A stretch of DNA of 64,000 nt from contig NW_019091674.1 in NCBI RefSeq assembly GCF_001949145.1, positions 195,668 to 259,667 on the forward strand. The letters are read 5' to 3'. The DNA comes from Acanthaster planci. Lineage: Eukaryota > Echinodermata > Asteroidea > Valvatida > Acanthasteridae. Shown piece by piece: positions 25,701 through 35,348 of the stretch. Under the pieces are notes generated by a model that ran no database searches, had not been told where the DNA came from, and was given only the letters and a program-made list of their open reading frames with translations. A program made the position numbers and the translations under genes. Numbering within the stretch: position 1 is the first letter of the stretch; every line of letters starts with the position of its first letter.

Positions 25701-25993
25701 CATGTACAGATCATGCTGTGAGATCCACAAATTACACAGCGATGGACCAGTAACATCACGCAGATTGACCAACCGCCCAGGTTCAACCAATCGTGCCCAG
25801 TGCATTCGTACCTGGCAATGTAGGCATTAACACAGTCGTACATCCCAATACTTGCTGCAGTGTGGAGGTCCAGGGGTGTTGGCTGGAAGGTAGGATCCTC
25901 CCCCAAAGCTCCCCATCCTCTCCACATTGAAAGGCTCTTGTCTAGCAGCTCCGACTCGCTCGCCTCATCACTTGCTTCATAAGGGTAATCCAT
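13734..25993 (-). CDS. ANKS3: ANKS3, ankyrin-repeat and SAM-domain ciliary scaffold (11 coding exons, 860 aa)
   Basis: Exons in transcription order are 25993-25812, 24481-24283, 23706-23585, 22719-22638, 20801-20669, 20398-20216, 19577-19452, 18109-17347, 16758-16617, 15986-15814 and 14211-13734. All are GT-AG with compatible phases and sum to 2583 nt. The N-terminus has the family's acidic [17 protein letters not shown] block and then six ankyrin-type units (about residues 40-230), including [12 protein letters not shown] and [20 protein letters not shown] block, a long Gly/Ser-rich linker (343-550), a SAM domain (about 553-614, with [15 protein letters not shown] and [10 protein letters not shown]) and a coiled coil (615-700) follow. 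The vertebrate protein, as I recall, is about 650 aa; the extra length is linker and C-terminal tail. Known family role: SAM-mediated scaffold linking the NEK8-inversin-NPHP3 module and BICC1 at cilia. An in-frame GTG lies just upstream, but the ATG at 25993 fits the family start. Confidence 0.95.
14291..14632. repeat. Minisatellite, about 46 bp unit, straddling an assembly gap (ANKS3 intron)
   Basis: Units begin GTTGACAATTTTGAACAAGA at 14291 and GTTGTCAACAATTTTG at 14337. Each continues through GATCCTG and TATGTTGACACAGCTG. The sequence right of the gap (14599 on) resumes inside the same unit (GGGGCATATGTTGACACAG). The gap is therefore probably collapsed tandem copies. Confidence 0.8.
14368..14598. 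other. Assembly gap (231 N)
   Basis: Run of N inside the last ANKS3 intron, flanked on both sides by the same tandem repeat. No coding exon of ANKS3 appears to be missing, because the phases of exons 10 and 11 match across it. Confidence 0.99.
14871..15300 (+). mobile_element. 3' end of a CR1/Rex1-like non-LTR retrotransposon
   Basis: The plus strand encodes [20 protein letters not shown], then APDYINSLI and, after one frameshift near 15140, [15 protein letters not shown]. This is the characteristic segment downstream of the LINE reverse transcriptase. The frame ends at TAA near 15253. A TAAAGCGCTGTGA motif follows, as in 3' ends of this clade. The copy is 5'-truncated and lies antisense in an ANKS3 intron. 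Confidence 0.85.
15540..15790 (+). mobile_element. SINE copy (family A), 3' portion
   Basis: It shares the tail block TTACAAGCTACAGTG, then GTGCTTT, GATCCTTGGTTTC and an AT-rich end with copies at about 3740-3930 and 41447-42085. The tRNA-like head is less clear here than in the 41447 copy. Confidence 0.6.
21068..22081. mobile_element. Inverted-repeat DNA element, about 1.0 kb, hAT-like ends (ANKS3 intron)
   Basis: The left end is CAGGCCTCGAATTTCA and the right end is its exact reverse complement, TGAAATTCGAGGCCTG. Termini starting CAGG fit the hAT superfamily, but I could not identify a clean 8-bp target duplication. GGCATTAATGCCATC recurs near the left end. There is no transposase frame, so it is non-autonomous. 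Confidence 0.6.
22988..23235. mobile_element. MITE-like inverted-repeat element, about 248 bp (ANKS3 intron)
   Basis: The left end GCCCAATTTCATGGTGCTGC is mirrored by GCAGCGCCATGAAATTGGGC at the right. The inside contains several AGAATTCTGCA/CAGAATTTTCTG-type repeats and no coding capacity. Confidence 0.72.
24004..24022. repeat. AAAG microsatellite
   Basis: Short run of about five AAAG units in an ANKS3 intron. Confidence 0.85.
24688..25111. mobile_element. TTAA-flanked MITE, 424 bp, piggyBac-type ends (ANKS3 intron 1)
   Basis: The left end TTAACCCCTTGACGACGGGA is mirrored by CCGTCGCGAAGGGGTTAA-like sequence at the right. TTAA lies exactly at both boundaries, as expected for piggyBac-type insertion. 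No transposase is present. Confidence 0.65.
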
Positions 25994-26380
25994 GATCACC
26001 CCCCCCGATGATCAAGTGCAGACACCTACATATACATGTACAATGTACTGTTAAAAACTGAACAGAAAGTAGTGGCTATATTTATATGTACATGTATATT
26101 AATCCAAATGGCTTTCTTAGCTCATATAACACAAAACAAAAACTCAACTCAGATAAACACTGAATGAGTCTGCACAACTACATGTACAAGCTATCCTGTG
26201 GGTTCATCAGCTTTTACATCACATGTTTGATATTTTGAGCACAACATGAGAAATCTGCATGCTCACAGAAATTCAAATGTTTTGCATTTTTCTTGCAACT
26301 GCAAATATATGGCAAAAAAGCACTAATTAAATGGGAGCATTGAGACAGGTGTGACAGGCTGAGCATTGCTTACATATAAT

Positions 26381-26618
26381 TCCAGAAATTAGGGGTCCAT
26401 TCTTTTAGTGTCCCTGTCACATCTGACATATGATTCTGTAGGTTCAGAACACATTCTCTAATTTCCAACAGTGATGAGTTAATGCAAATTACCTGCCAAA
26501 CAAATACTAATTGTTTGACATCAATTCCAGTGATATTTCCTTGTCAAATAACTTAGGTCAGATGTATGTGTAACAGGGGCACAAAAGTGTCACGCCTTTG
26601 GACCCCTAATTTCTGGAA
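26381..26618. mobile_element. MITE-like inverted-repeat element, 238 bp (ANKS3 5' UTR intron)
   Basis: The left arm is TTCCAGAAATTAGGGGTCCA and the right arm is its perfect reverse complement. Imperfect pairing continues inward (GTGTCCCTGTCACATCTGAC against TCAGATGTATGTGTAACAGG). Confidence 0.78.
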
Positions 26619-27992
26619 ACTTTACCCATACCTACAGTACATGTTATAACGTTAGCATGGTTATTCCTTAATTCATGATAGTTACACATATACTTCATCA
26701 TGTGTAACAAGTAACATTACACATTTCATTAGAAAAATCAGTTTTTGACAGGTAATGATCTTAGGCATGCCGCGCCACCTTGCCTGGCCTGGTCATGTTC
26801 CTAGCAGTATCAGTTAGGCCCTTTAGTTACTTCACTATAAAGCATAAACTCTCTAGAGACATACATGTATTTTCAGAAAGAGTTAATCTGGACATTACTT
26901 GAGGGTGCATTCCTCAAAATGGTTGTATTTCTGTACACAAGCTTATTAATATTTTGTGATCCCACAGGGTTTTTACAATAAGACATGCCATAATCAGGAG
27001 GGATCATAGAAATATTTCTATAAATCCTGAATTTAGGACTGATAGTTTCGTGTTAAAAAACCCCAAAATGTGTGGGCCCATTTTGGATAGAGGCGGGCGG
27101 TTACATTCAGAGCTGAGCGCATACTTTTACTTCTATTTTGGAGGTATCTTCGGGGAAAGGTGAACACAAAAACTTTTGAACCAAAAAAAATTATATGGGC
27201 TGTCCCCCATGAATTTTAAACGAAAAGTGATCTGGTGGCCATAATTTTGAATTTCCGGTGAAAAAATCGAGGCCAACCTCTTCACAAGAGTCAACGGGCG
27301 GCGCTAAATGTATTTTGGTCTGATTTTGCACTGTTTTCTATGGGTACGATTTGGTGTAGTGTAACCTTGACACCCTGTGCACACACCCTGATGAGGTCCT
27401 TACCATCCATCATAAATGATCATGTTCAGTAGGCCTACCGTGCCTACTGAAAGTAAAGACTGGCATGAGCATGATGAGTGGTGGTCTGAAATATTTTCTA
27501 GGTACCATAGGCCTACCAAAGAATAACGGCTAGCATGGCCAGGGCATGTAGGGCCTACATGTATATGATGTACAGTAGGTCTATATATAGTCAAATCAGC
27601 CTAGCCTTACTTCGAGAACTCTAAGTCTAAGTCACTACTCCGGCGCGGCATATCACATGGAGTATGGCTGAGTGATTTAGAGTTTTCTAAGCCTAGCCTG
27701 GGGCCTATTAAATATTTTCCTTGCTCAATTAGACTTTTAAGGCCATGTTATCACGTTATGATGACTAATCGGCTTAAACTGTGATGGCAAAAGTTGGTGA
27801 TGTCGATACATTGACCTGGCACCGAGACAAACATACTCAAGGAACTTAGGTGATTATCCCTTGATACATGATAAGAATATTAAGATACGACTTAAAACCA
27901 ACAGGTTATCCATGACGTTTAGGCCTAATACAGTTGGTATGATGAGTCCCCTCGATGTTTTGCTGGCTATACCATACAGATACATGTCTTAC

Positions 27993-28090
27993 CTGCTTCT
28001 GCTGTACTAATGTTCTAGGTTGAAAAGGAAGCTACGCCGTTACGTACGCGACGCAAGACAACTGTACGATGGAGGTCGCCATCTTGTTAT
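27993..28090 (-). promoter_or_regulatory. ANKS3: ANKS3 5' UTR exon and start region with YY1-type AAGATGGCG
   Basis: On the minus strand a strong donor (AAGCAG followed by GTAAGA) closes at 27993. It would splice to an acceptor at 26026-26027 (TATGTAG), 32 bases before the ANKS3 ATG. Upstream, minus-strand CAAGATGGCGACC (about 28074-28086) is a YY1 site in the orientation and place expected just inside the transcript. The exact start site and the 26025 acceptor are inferred. Confidence 0.6.
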
Positions 28091-28365
28091 GAAGTTATGA
28101 ATATTTACATGAAGCCGGCCGGCCAGCTGCTAGGCTGGAACTTTTCTGTGCGCTTGACTACACACGTATTACACTGCGCGCGCACACAGCTGTTCGGCCG
28201 GCCGGCCGGCGGCGCGGCCGCGGCGGTCCATTGTCACATGTCGATGACAGCATGTAGCAGGAAGGGCGACATTCTTGCATGTGTTGCACCATAGACCTGA
28301 AGGTTGCACGTCTACATGAAGATTTGCCCATTAGGCACCAAGCCATGTTGTTATGAATATATAAT
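28090..28365. promoter_or_regulatory. GC-rich divergent promoter region between ANKS3 and ADPRM
   Basis: The region includes a dense GGCCGGCC/GCGGCCGCGG block (28194-28230), the richest CpG stretch in the window. It is bordered by two GTTATGAATAT motifs (about 28094 and 28350). The ANKS3 5' exon leaves to the left and ADPRM starts 1 kb to the right. The ADPRM first exon was not found, only its acceptor at 29328-29329, so use by both genes is inferred. Confidence 0.5.
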
Positions 28366-28861
28366 GCCATGGAGAAAGGAATGGACATGTGGTGATTCGT
28401 GATGTTTTTGTGATCAAAGCAGCTGAGCTAGGCTTGTACAACAAGACTTAGCCTCATCTAGGTCTTGTCATGCTTGTGGTTGGTTGTTTTTGCCTACCAC
28501 AGTCCTGACAGTTAACGTTAGTTCAGTTCACTTTATTTTCCCCCATAGGCCTAATATTACTCTGTCATGTCTGTAGAAACAGTTTCACAAAGTGTCTAAT
28601 TATGTGCATGCATAGGTGCATTTCCCCCGTCCTACGCATGTACAATATGTACTTGTACTACTGGTACTAGTCCGAGCATGGAGGCCATGGTCCGAGTAAC
28701 GGTCAGGGATAACCGTGTCACGTGTGCCAGTGTTAAAAAAGGCGATTTAGGGTCCACATTCCTCAGACTACCAGTAAAGTGTAATGTTGAATTAAGGCCT
28801 GGGTTTTGTCCTTACCCAACATAGGCCTATATATTTTTTAAATACTGTATCCTGCTCAGTG

Positions 28862-29022
28862 CTTGTCCAAGAGCTTGTGGAAAAATTCATAAGCTTGCTT
28901 GGGTGGGACTCAAACCCATGACCTCCTGCTTACAGTGCAGACATCTTAAGCAGGAGCTAGGTTGTGGGTTCGAGTTCCACCCGAGCAAGCTTGTGAATTG
29001 TTTTGCAAGCTTTTGGACAATG
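28862..29022. mobile_element. Foldback made of two inverted SINE ends (family B)
   Basis: The left arm runs GCTTGTCCAAGAGCTTGTGG ... AAGCTTGCTTGGGTGGGACT ... CATGACCTCCTGCTTA. The right arm is its reverse complement with few changes and ends CAAGCTTTTGGACAA. Each arm has the tRNA-like B-box region (GTGGGTTCGAGTTCC in the right arm). The single copy at 63412-63530 shows the normal orientation. Confidence 0.75.
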
Positions 29023-29337
29023 TTTATAATTATGTATGTTGGGTGAGAGCAAAACCCGTAATTTAAAAACAAAATCTCCCCAATGCAAAGTACACGTACA
29101 TCTTGAAAATAGGCTTGCCTATTTGTGGGTGGTTTAGGCCCATGTGGTTTAGGCCCATGTGATTTTTTTTACTTTCAAAAGAGTTGTTAATGTGAGTCAT
29201 TCAACCAGCTCGTACTTTCACTACTCAGTGAGTTGGGCTTGTGACTTGCAGTTTTGTAAGTAGGTAAGGGTGGATTGCTTTTATGGTAAACATGTAGTTC
29301 TTGTATCACCGCGTTTTCTGTTTTTGCAGAAACTAGA

Positions 29338-32300
29338 ATGGAGAACAAGGCATCTGCTTGCGTCTTCTCGTTTGGTGTGATTTCAGACATACAGCACGCC
29401 GACATAGAGAACCGCCTCAATTACTCGCAGACATGCATGCGGTACTATCGCAATGCCTTGGCACTGCTTAAGGAAGCGGTGGACCACTGGATGGACGGTG
29501 ACACCTCAGCGATTCGGCCGGATTTTGTCGTGCAGTTGGGTGATGTTTTGGACGGCTTCAACAGCGAGGGAGGCAAGGATGAATCACTGCGCATCCTTGA
29601 TGTGATCTTGAACCAGTTTGACAGGCTTCCCTGCACTGTCCACCATTTATTTGGCAACCACGAATTCTACAATTTCAGCCGGGTGGAACTCATGAACAGT
29701 CGGCTCTTCTCAGGGGCCAAGTTCGAAACCACTGCGAGAGACTCTGAGTGTGAGTGTTTTCCGGAAGACTCATTGTCCGCTGGCAAGTCCAGGGCAGGAG
29801 GGCTTGCAACGTACTACCACTTCAGCCCTGCTCCCGGATTTCGTGTGGTGATACTGGACTCGTACAGTAGAAGCATTATAGGGCACAACGACATGTGCCC
29901 CATCGGTCAGGAGTCACTGCGTCTTGTGCGCTCCGTCAACAAGAACGAGATTCTGAATTCTCCTCTGGGCTTGAAGGTCTCCGAGAAGCGTTTTGTCGCA
30001 TTTAATGGAGGGCTCGGAGAGAAGCAGATGGCATGGTTGGAAAATGTCCTAGAAGGAGCATGTCTTGCCAAGGAAAAGGTCATTTTGTTTGGTAAGAATG
30101 CAGTCAGTAGGTATGTCTCAGAATTAAAGTGATGACCCATAAGATCGTTTTGTTCCCATGGGACCCACAGTAAATCTCTAAGCCATTACAATTGCAAGTT
30201 GTGCTCAGAGTTTGGCTGTGCTGAGGACTAGAAGGCGCAATGAATGTCCTCGCATGTAATACTATAAAACCTATTTTTATAATCAAATTGAAACATACTG
30301 TACACGTACGTGTGGTCAGTCAGGGATCAACGATTGACCAATGGTTAGTGTGCATGCCTGTGAACCCCCATGAATGCAAAAAAAAATGAAATTTGGAGTG
30401 CTTTGATTTTCAGAAGAAAAACAAAAATCTGAAAAATGTCTGGCATGCTGCACACATGTTTGTTTGCTGCACACCCATCTGGGAAGTTTGCTTGTCCTGG
30501 TATTGAAGCCTCAGAGCGTGGTGTACTGATAGTTGAAGAATGTTACACAGTATGCTAACGCACTACACGTACAGTGTGTAGAGTGGTACACCTTGAGATC
30601 GATTGTAAAATAATCGCATTGAGGCACAATGACATGTGGCTCGGTACAAATGCCCAATGCTTCCTGCATTTGAACACATTCACTGTATGAATATACAGGG
30701 CTTCATCACACCTGTCAAGTTTCATTTCTTGTTACTGAAAACAGCTGTTGGCAGGGCAGGAACTTCACAAAAGTGTCGGAGGCAATCGCCTTGATGTCCC
30801 CATAGTCAAGTTGATTTTCTAATACAAGTGCCCATTGCAAATGAGACATTGCCTTGCCCTTTCAAGAACAAAATTCCTGCCCTGTTTTGGTATCCACATG
30901 CTTTCCTCTCTGATTCCCTGACCCCGAAAAAATCTTGATTGTGATCATCGTGCATCTAATGATCAAGTGTGGATCAATTATTAAAAGAAATCCCGGAAAT
31001 GAGTGAGATTATTGCCCTGCACAAGTAATTTGTGTGTCGTTTTCCGCCTTTCACTTGTTGGTAAGTGCGTGTACATGTATATGGAGGCATGTGGCATACT
31101 AAAGAAGGTTGTTATTTGTGAACTCAAGGTCGAGGGGTTGAATTCAGCTGTCGCATACAGGTAACTTGCAGGCAAGTTAGTCAGTTTGCTCTCTCCACAC
31201 AAGAGTACATACATGTATAAATGTGTACCTGTGAAGGCGGATGGTTGTTGCGTTAGATTGCCCATACAGTGCACGTGTGTGCCGGAAATGGCAGCATCAA
31301 GCTGCATTCCCCCCCCCCCCCGAGCTGAGACAGTTCTAGCAATGTCACACATGCTCAGTAGGTCCAGCGAGCAATAATGTGTGGCACCTTGATTGGATTC
31401 CCAGAAAGTGGGCATTATAATTCAATATTTCAAGCACAAGTGTGGCACGTGTAGTGGAACTTCTGCCTGTGCATGAAGTCTGAATGTCCCCAAACTGCAG
31501 TCAAACATCTTACACTTGATGAATAAGCATGCAGGCTGAAGTTACATTGAAACAGTAGGGCTCTTCCCTTTTGAAGTCAAGTATAGATGAGACAATTTAC
31601 TTATCAATGTTGACATAAAAATGGTCATTCATTTTTTTCCCCAAAGAAATAACTCTCTGATCTCAATCCAGTTAGGAGCCCTGTGCTGGATCAAGAGAAC
31701 GTGCAATATCCCAAACAACTCAGGCCCCTTGGTAGGAACTGCGGTTCACTGGTTCACAAATGATTATGAAATGCACACATTATGGTCAGATACATGTATG
31801 TACTTGTACTTGTGCCAAAAAAGTGAGCAATCCCAACCAAAATGGCTCTTTTCAACCAATGAGGGGGTGCTTCTGTTCAAGGCAGATCCTCCACTGATGA
31901 ACATATAAGAAAGGAAAGGTTATGAAGTGCCTAGGCACAGCAAGAATATCAAACCATCAGGGAAACAATGTGAATGTGATGGTTACCATGGTGACTGTGT
32001 TTTGTGCCACTGTCATTTACAGTGCTGTATTTTTGGGTCCTTTGTCTGCTAGGCCATATTCCGATCTACCCAATACACAGAGATCACACGTGTCTTCTTT
32101 GGGACTACCAAGAGGCTCTCAAGTTAGTGCGCTCCTCCCCCTGCGTAGTTGCTTTGTTTACGGGCCACACCCATAGCTACGCCTACACCGTCGACGAGAT
32201 GTCGGGGATCCACTTCTTGAACTTCCCTGGCGTGGTGGAGATCCCACCAGGTGGTAACGGCTTTGGGACCATTGCGGTGTACGGTGACAGACTCGTCCTT

Positions 32301-32366
32301 CACGGAGTTGGTCATGTTGACGATGTCGTGATGAAGTTTCCCGAGCAGTCAATGTACCAAGATTGA
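29338..32366 (+). CDS. ADPRM: ADPRM, Mn-dependent ADP-ribose/CDP-alcohol diphosphatase (2 coding exons, 355 aa)
   Basis: Exons are 29338-30091 and 32053-32366. The phase 1 GT-AG intron splits the Gly of FGHIPIYP, and the total is 1068 nt. All calcineurin-type metallophosphoesterase motifs are present: SDIQHAD (about 16-22), GDVLDGFN (68-75), GNHEFYN (106-112), the FGH histidine (253) and GHTHSYAY (289-296). The family hydrolyses ADP-ribose and CDP-alcohols in the cytosol with Mn2+. The human protein is about 340 aa, so this copy is full length. There is no signal peptide. The ATG at 29338 follows a UTR acceptor (TTTTTGCAG) eight bases upstream, so a non-coding first exon lies further left. 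An upstream in-frame start is not needed. The 1.96-kb intron carries a consensus X-box. Confidence 0.95.
31120..31270 (+). mobile_element. Probable SINE fragment (family C)
   Basis: It contains a GGTTGAATTC B-box-like block followed by TATAAATGTGTACCTGTGA. The same order appears at 56055-56310. It is a short, diverged copy in the ADPRM intron. Confidence 0.4.
31982..31995. promoter_or_regulatory. Consensus RFX X-box (GTTACCATGGTGAC)
   Basis: Two half-sites, GTTACC and GGTGAC, are separated by AT. This fits RYYNYY-N(1-3)-RRNRAC exactly and is nearly palindromic. It lies in the ADPRM intron 57 bp before exon 2, between the two ciliary genes. Function is inferred. Confidence 0.45.
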
Positions 32367-35229
32367 TTTTGGACATGTATGACACGTCATCAACCAGCAA
32401 CCCACAGTGTTGGTACAACCAGAATGTCATCATGGGCTGTTGGCTTTCAACAGGTATTAACCGTGGCATCATTAATGCAACAGCTAACCACCCACCCACA
32501 TCCAATCCACCTGGATGACCTTTGTTTCAATAGATCTCTTTCATCCCTCTTGCTTTTTCACATGTACCATTCAAAGCAAAGTAGCTGGAAGGAAAACAGT
32601 CTGATCCATTTTGTTAGTACTTAGAGTTATTGCCAGTGGGTCTAAAGGGAACAAGACAAACCTGGCAGCATTGTGATAAAGGCCTATATAAGGTAAATAT
32701 TTAAACGCCCTGTGTGCAGAATAATACATGTGCACATGTGAGCCATGCCCGTTGAGAGGGGGTGAGCAAGGTGGGGGAACTGCAGTTTTCCTGTCATTGA
32801 TATACCGGTATTTATGTATTTAACGAGAAACTAAATTATGGGTATTTTGTGTTTAAAGTAAAAGGTATTTAGTATTTGAAGAAATTGGTTTTTTTTTGTG
32901 CCAGAGCAACTTTCCCCTACTGCTAAACTTTTAAAACTTACAGTATGAACATTTTTATATAGAATATTGGGGAGATTAATTGGCCTGTTTAGGGTCTCAA
33001 TCCAGAGGACCAAATTTAAAAATATTAATCTTGAAACCCAGGACGATGGAGATGAACCTGAATATCTTGGAAACCTGTGAGGTGTTAGCTAAACATGGTG
33101 GCCTCTCACTGTCTGTGAGCTTTGTTCATTAGATTGTCATTGTACTTGATGCTCCCTGGATCCACTTTTCCCAATGAAGCCTGTTAAGCTGCAAGTTCTG
33201 TTGTTGTCTTACTTTGAAAAGACATTTTTCATTTGGACAATAAAGGTGGCATGACTTTTTAATGCACATGTATGGTTTGGAACCGCCAATGGGAGCACAA
33301 GTTTGGTAAGTCATTGTATGCCCCCATTGCATTGATATTTGTTCCCTCACATACATGTACTTGTATTAGGTTTTTCATATTTTTTTTTTGTTTTCAGAGA
33401 ATGCCTAGCCATTAATGAAAGATGGCCGACTCCTGAATGAAATCAGTTTCTCATGATTTGTGCATATAGGAGCAAGATTCAGCAAGTTCTCTTAATTGCA
33501 GTTTGCCCTTGGTTTTTTTTTTTAACTTCTGATTATTGTTTCCTTTAAGTCAAGTGTGAAATGAATCGAGGCCAAGCCACTTTTTTATTATCATTAGGGT
33601 GTATTTTGCTGTGAATAATAAACTATACTTTTTAACAACATGCATGTATACATAGTATGCAGAAAATTGGCAAAACTGTTGTTCAAATTGCAGGATTTCC
33701 TTCCAGTCTTGCCCTCAGGTGTTTTATCTGTATCAATTATGCAGCAAACGTGAAAAATTACATGTTACATTACATGTTTTCCTATACAATATACTTGGAA
33801 AGTAAACATGTATTACCTTACAATAACTAAGTAGGATTTAATCCCAGTGTGAAATCATATCTTTGGAGATTGGATACATTTTAAAACTATTTTTAAAACA
33901 GCAGTTGTGTACTATTTTAAGAAGTTCAGCTCTTCTGTAGTGAAGTGATTTATAGCCTGAAAAGCGTAAAATTGAACACATTTCAGAGATTTAAGTCATC
34001 TTATTTTTGCAGGATTTTAAGAATGTGGTGTTTCGAGTTTTACTGCATGTGGGCTCGAAATATGAGTATATCGAAGAGATGAAATTTGCTGTCAAAATTG
34101 CCAGAGCTCCCTTTAGTCTTAGTAAAGGTAATTTGTATTGGCACATGTGCACAACCACACCCATGGGAGCACTTTTTTTTCTAACAAAGACACACACCCT
34201 TATGGAGCACAGAGCAATGTGGATGAAGTTTTTGCAATATTGGGATTCGCCAAATGTAAAACTTCATTCTGAGTCGACATCAAGCTAGGTGATATAATCA
34301 TGTGTAACCTTACCATGTTTACATTATTGTCTTCAAAAGTGGTGCTCATTAACACCAACAGGTGTGCCCACGATGATGACTGTGCACACATGCAATATTA
34401 TGTAGCTTCATATATCACTTGGGCCTGGTTTTACAGACTTGTTCTTTGTAAATTGTTTCTGAATTTCATGTGACAAAATGTACTGCTGAATAAATCTGTC
34501 TGTGCAGCAGTGGCTTGAGCTTTGCTGATGAGCGAGAAATTGCAAGTACTATTAACGTGTACGTTACTTCTCTCTGATTGTGGAACTTTGTGTTGATTCT
34601 TGGTGTACCCTTTTATTTTATTTGGACACGGCTAGCATTGATTAGTAGATAAATTTAGCCATCCCCCTCTCCGTGGAAAAAAGCACCACCCCCACATAAT
34701 TCACTATGTCAGCCCCCTCTCCCAAAAAGAAAAGGTATTAATTCAAGGCTGGCATAGACTTTGGGGGAGGGGGACATCTCAGCATTGGGGATATTCCAGA
34801 GCCAACTCAAACTTTTTGAATTATTTTGGGGGTCTAAGTTCCTTTCCAGAAGCCTTTAAAAAGCACCAAAATTTAGCCTCGGCCTTCAGAATACCCACAA
34901 AAGGATGAAAGGTTACATACAGAAATTTCAAAATGTTGGCCCCCCAAAAAACAACCTTCCCCCGCCCCCTGACGTAGCATATTATGCATGGGCTATGATG
35001 TACATGTAGATGTGAATGTACTGCACATACGGCATACGAAAGGTAAATGTACCCGTAGGTGTACATTTACTGCACATGTACAGTACTGTGTTTAATCATG
35101 GCTCAATGTACTGTACATCCCACATTGCAAGCTAGCTCGACGCTCTCATTCGAAGATTCGTTTCATGCACGTGCATGCACATGACTAGACTGAGAAAGCT
35201 AGTCTGGATTTGAATATTCATAACATCCG
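32367..35229. other. ADPRM 3' flank, no further gene seen
   Basis: AATAAA occurs at 33239-33244 and again at 34489-34494; either could end ADPRM transcripts. A C-rich repeat of the kind seen at 9226 covers about 34650-34975. Open frames around 34007 lack homologous motifs. Confidence 0.5.
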
Positions 35230-35348
35230 GGAGTTGGGCATGGAGTCGCGGGTCAAATGTTCACTGAGTTTCGTGTGCTCGTACGAACGAACTTCAAAAC
35301 CTGTAGACTGTGTCGTGTTTTGTTTTTTTAATTTGTAAACCAAATAAA
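35212..35348 (+). promoter_or_regulatory. Candidate first (non-coding) exon and promoter of the DNAAF8-NDK gene
   Basis: A strong donor (CAAATAAAG followed by GTAAGAAA) closes a possible 5' UTR exon at 35348. About 125 bp upstream is GAATATTCATAAC (35212-35224), the reverse of the GTTATGAATAT motif at the ANKS3/ADPRM promoter. The matching acceptor would be at 38691-38692 or 38700-38701. The link between these parts is inferred from position only. Confidence 0.35.
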
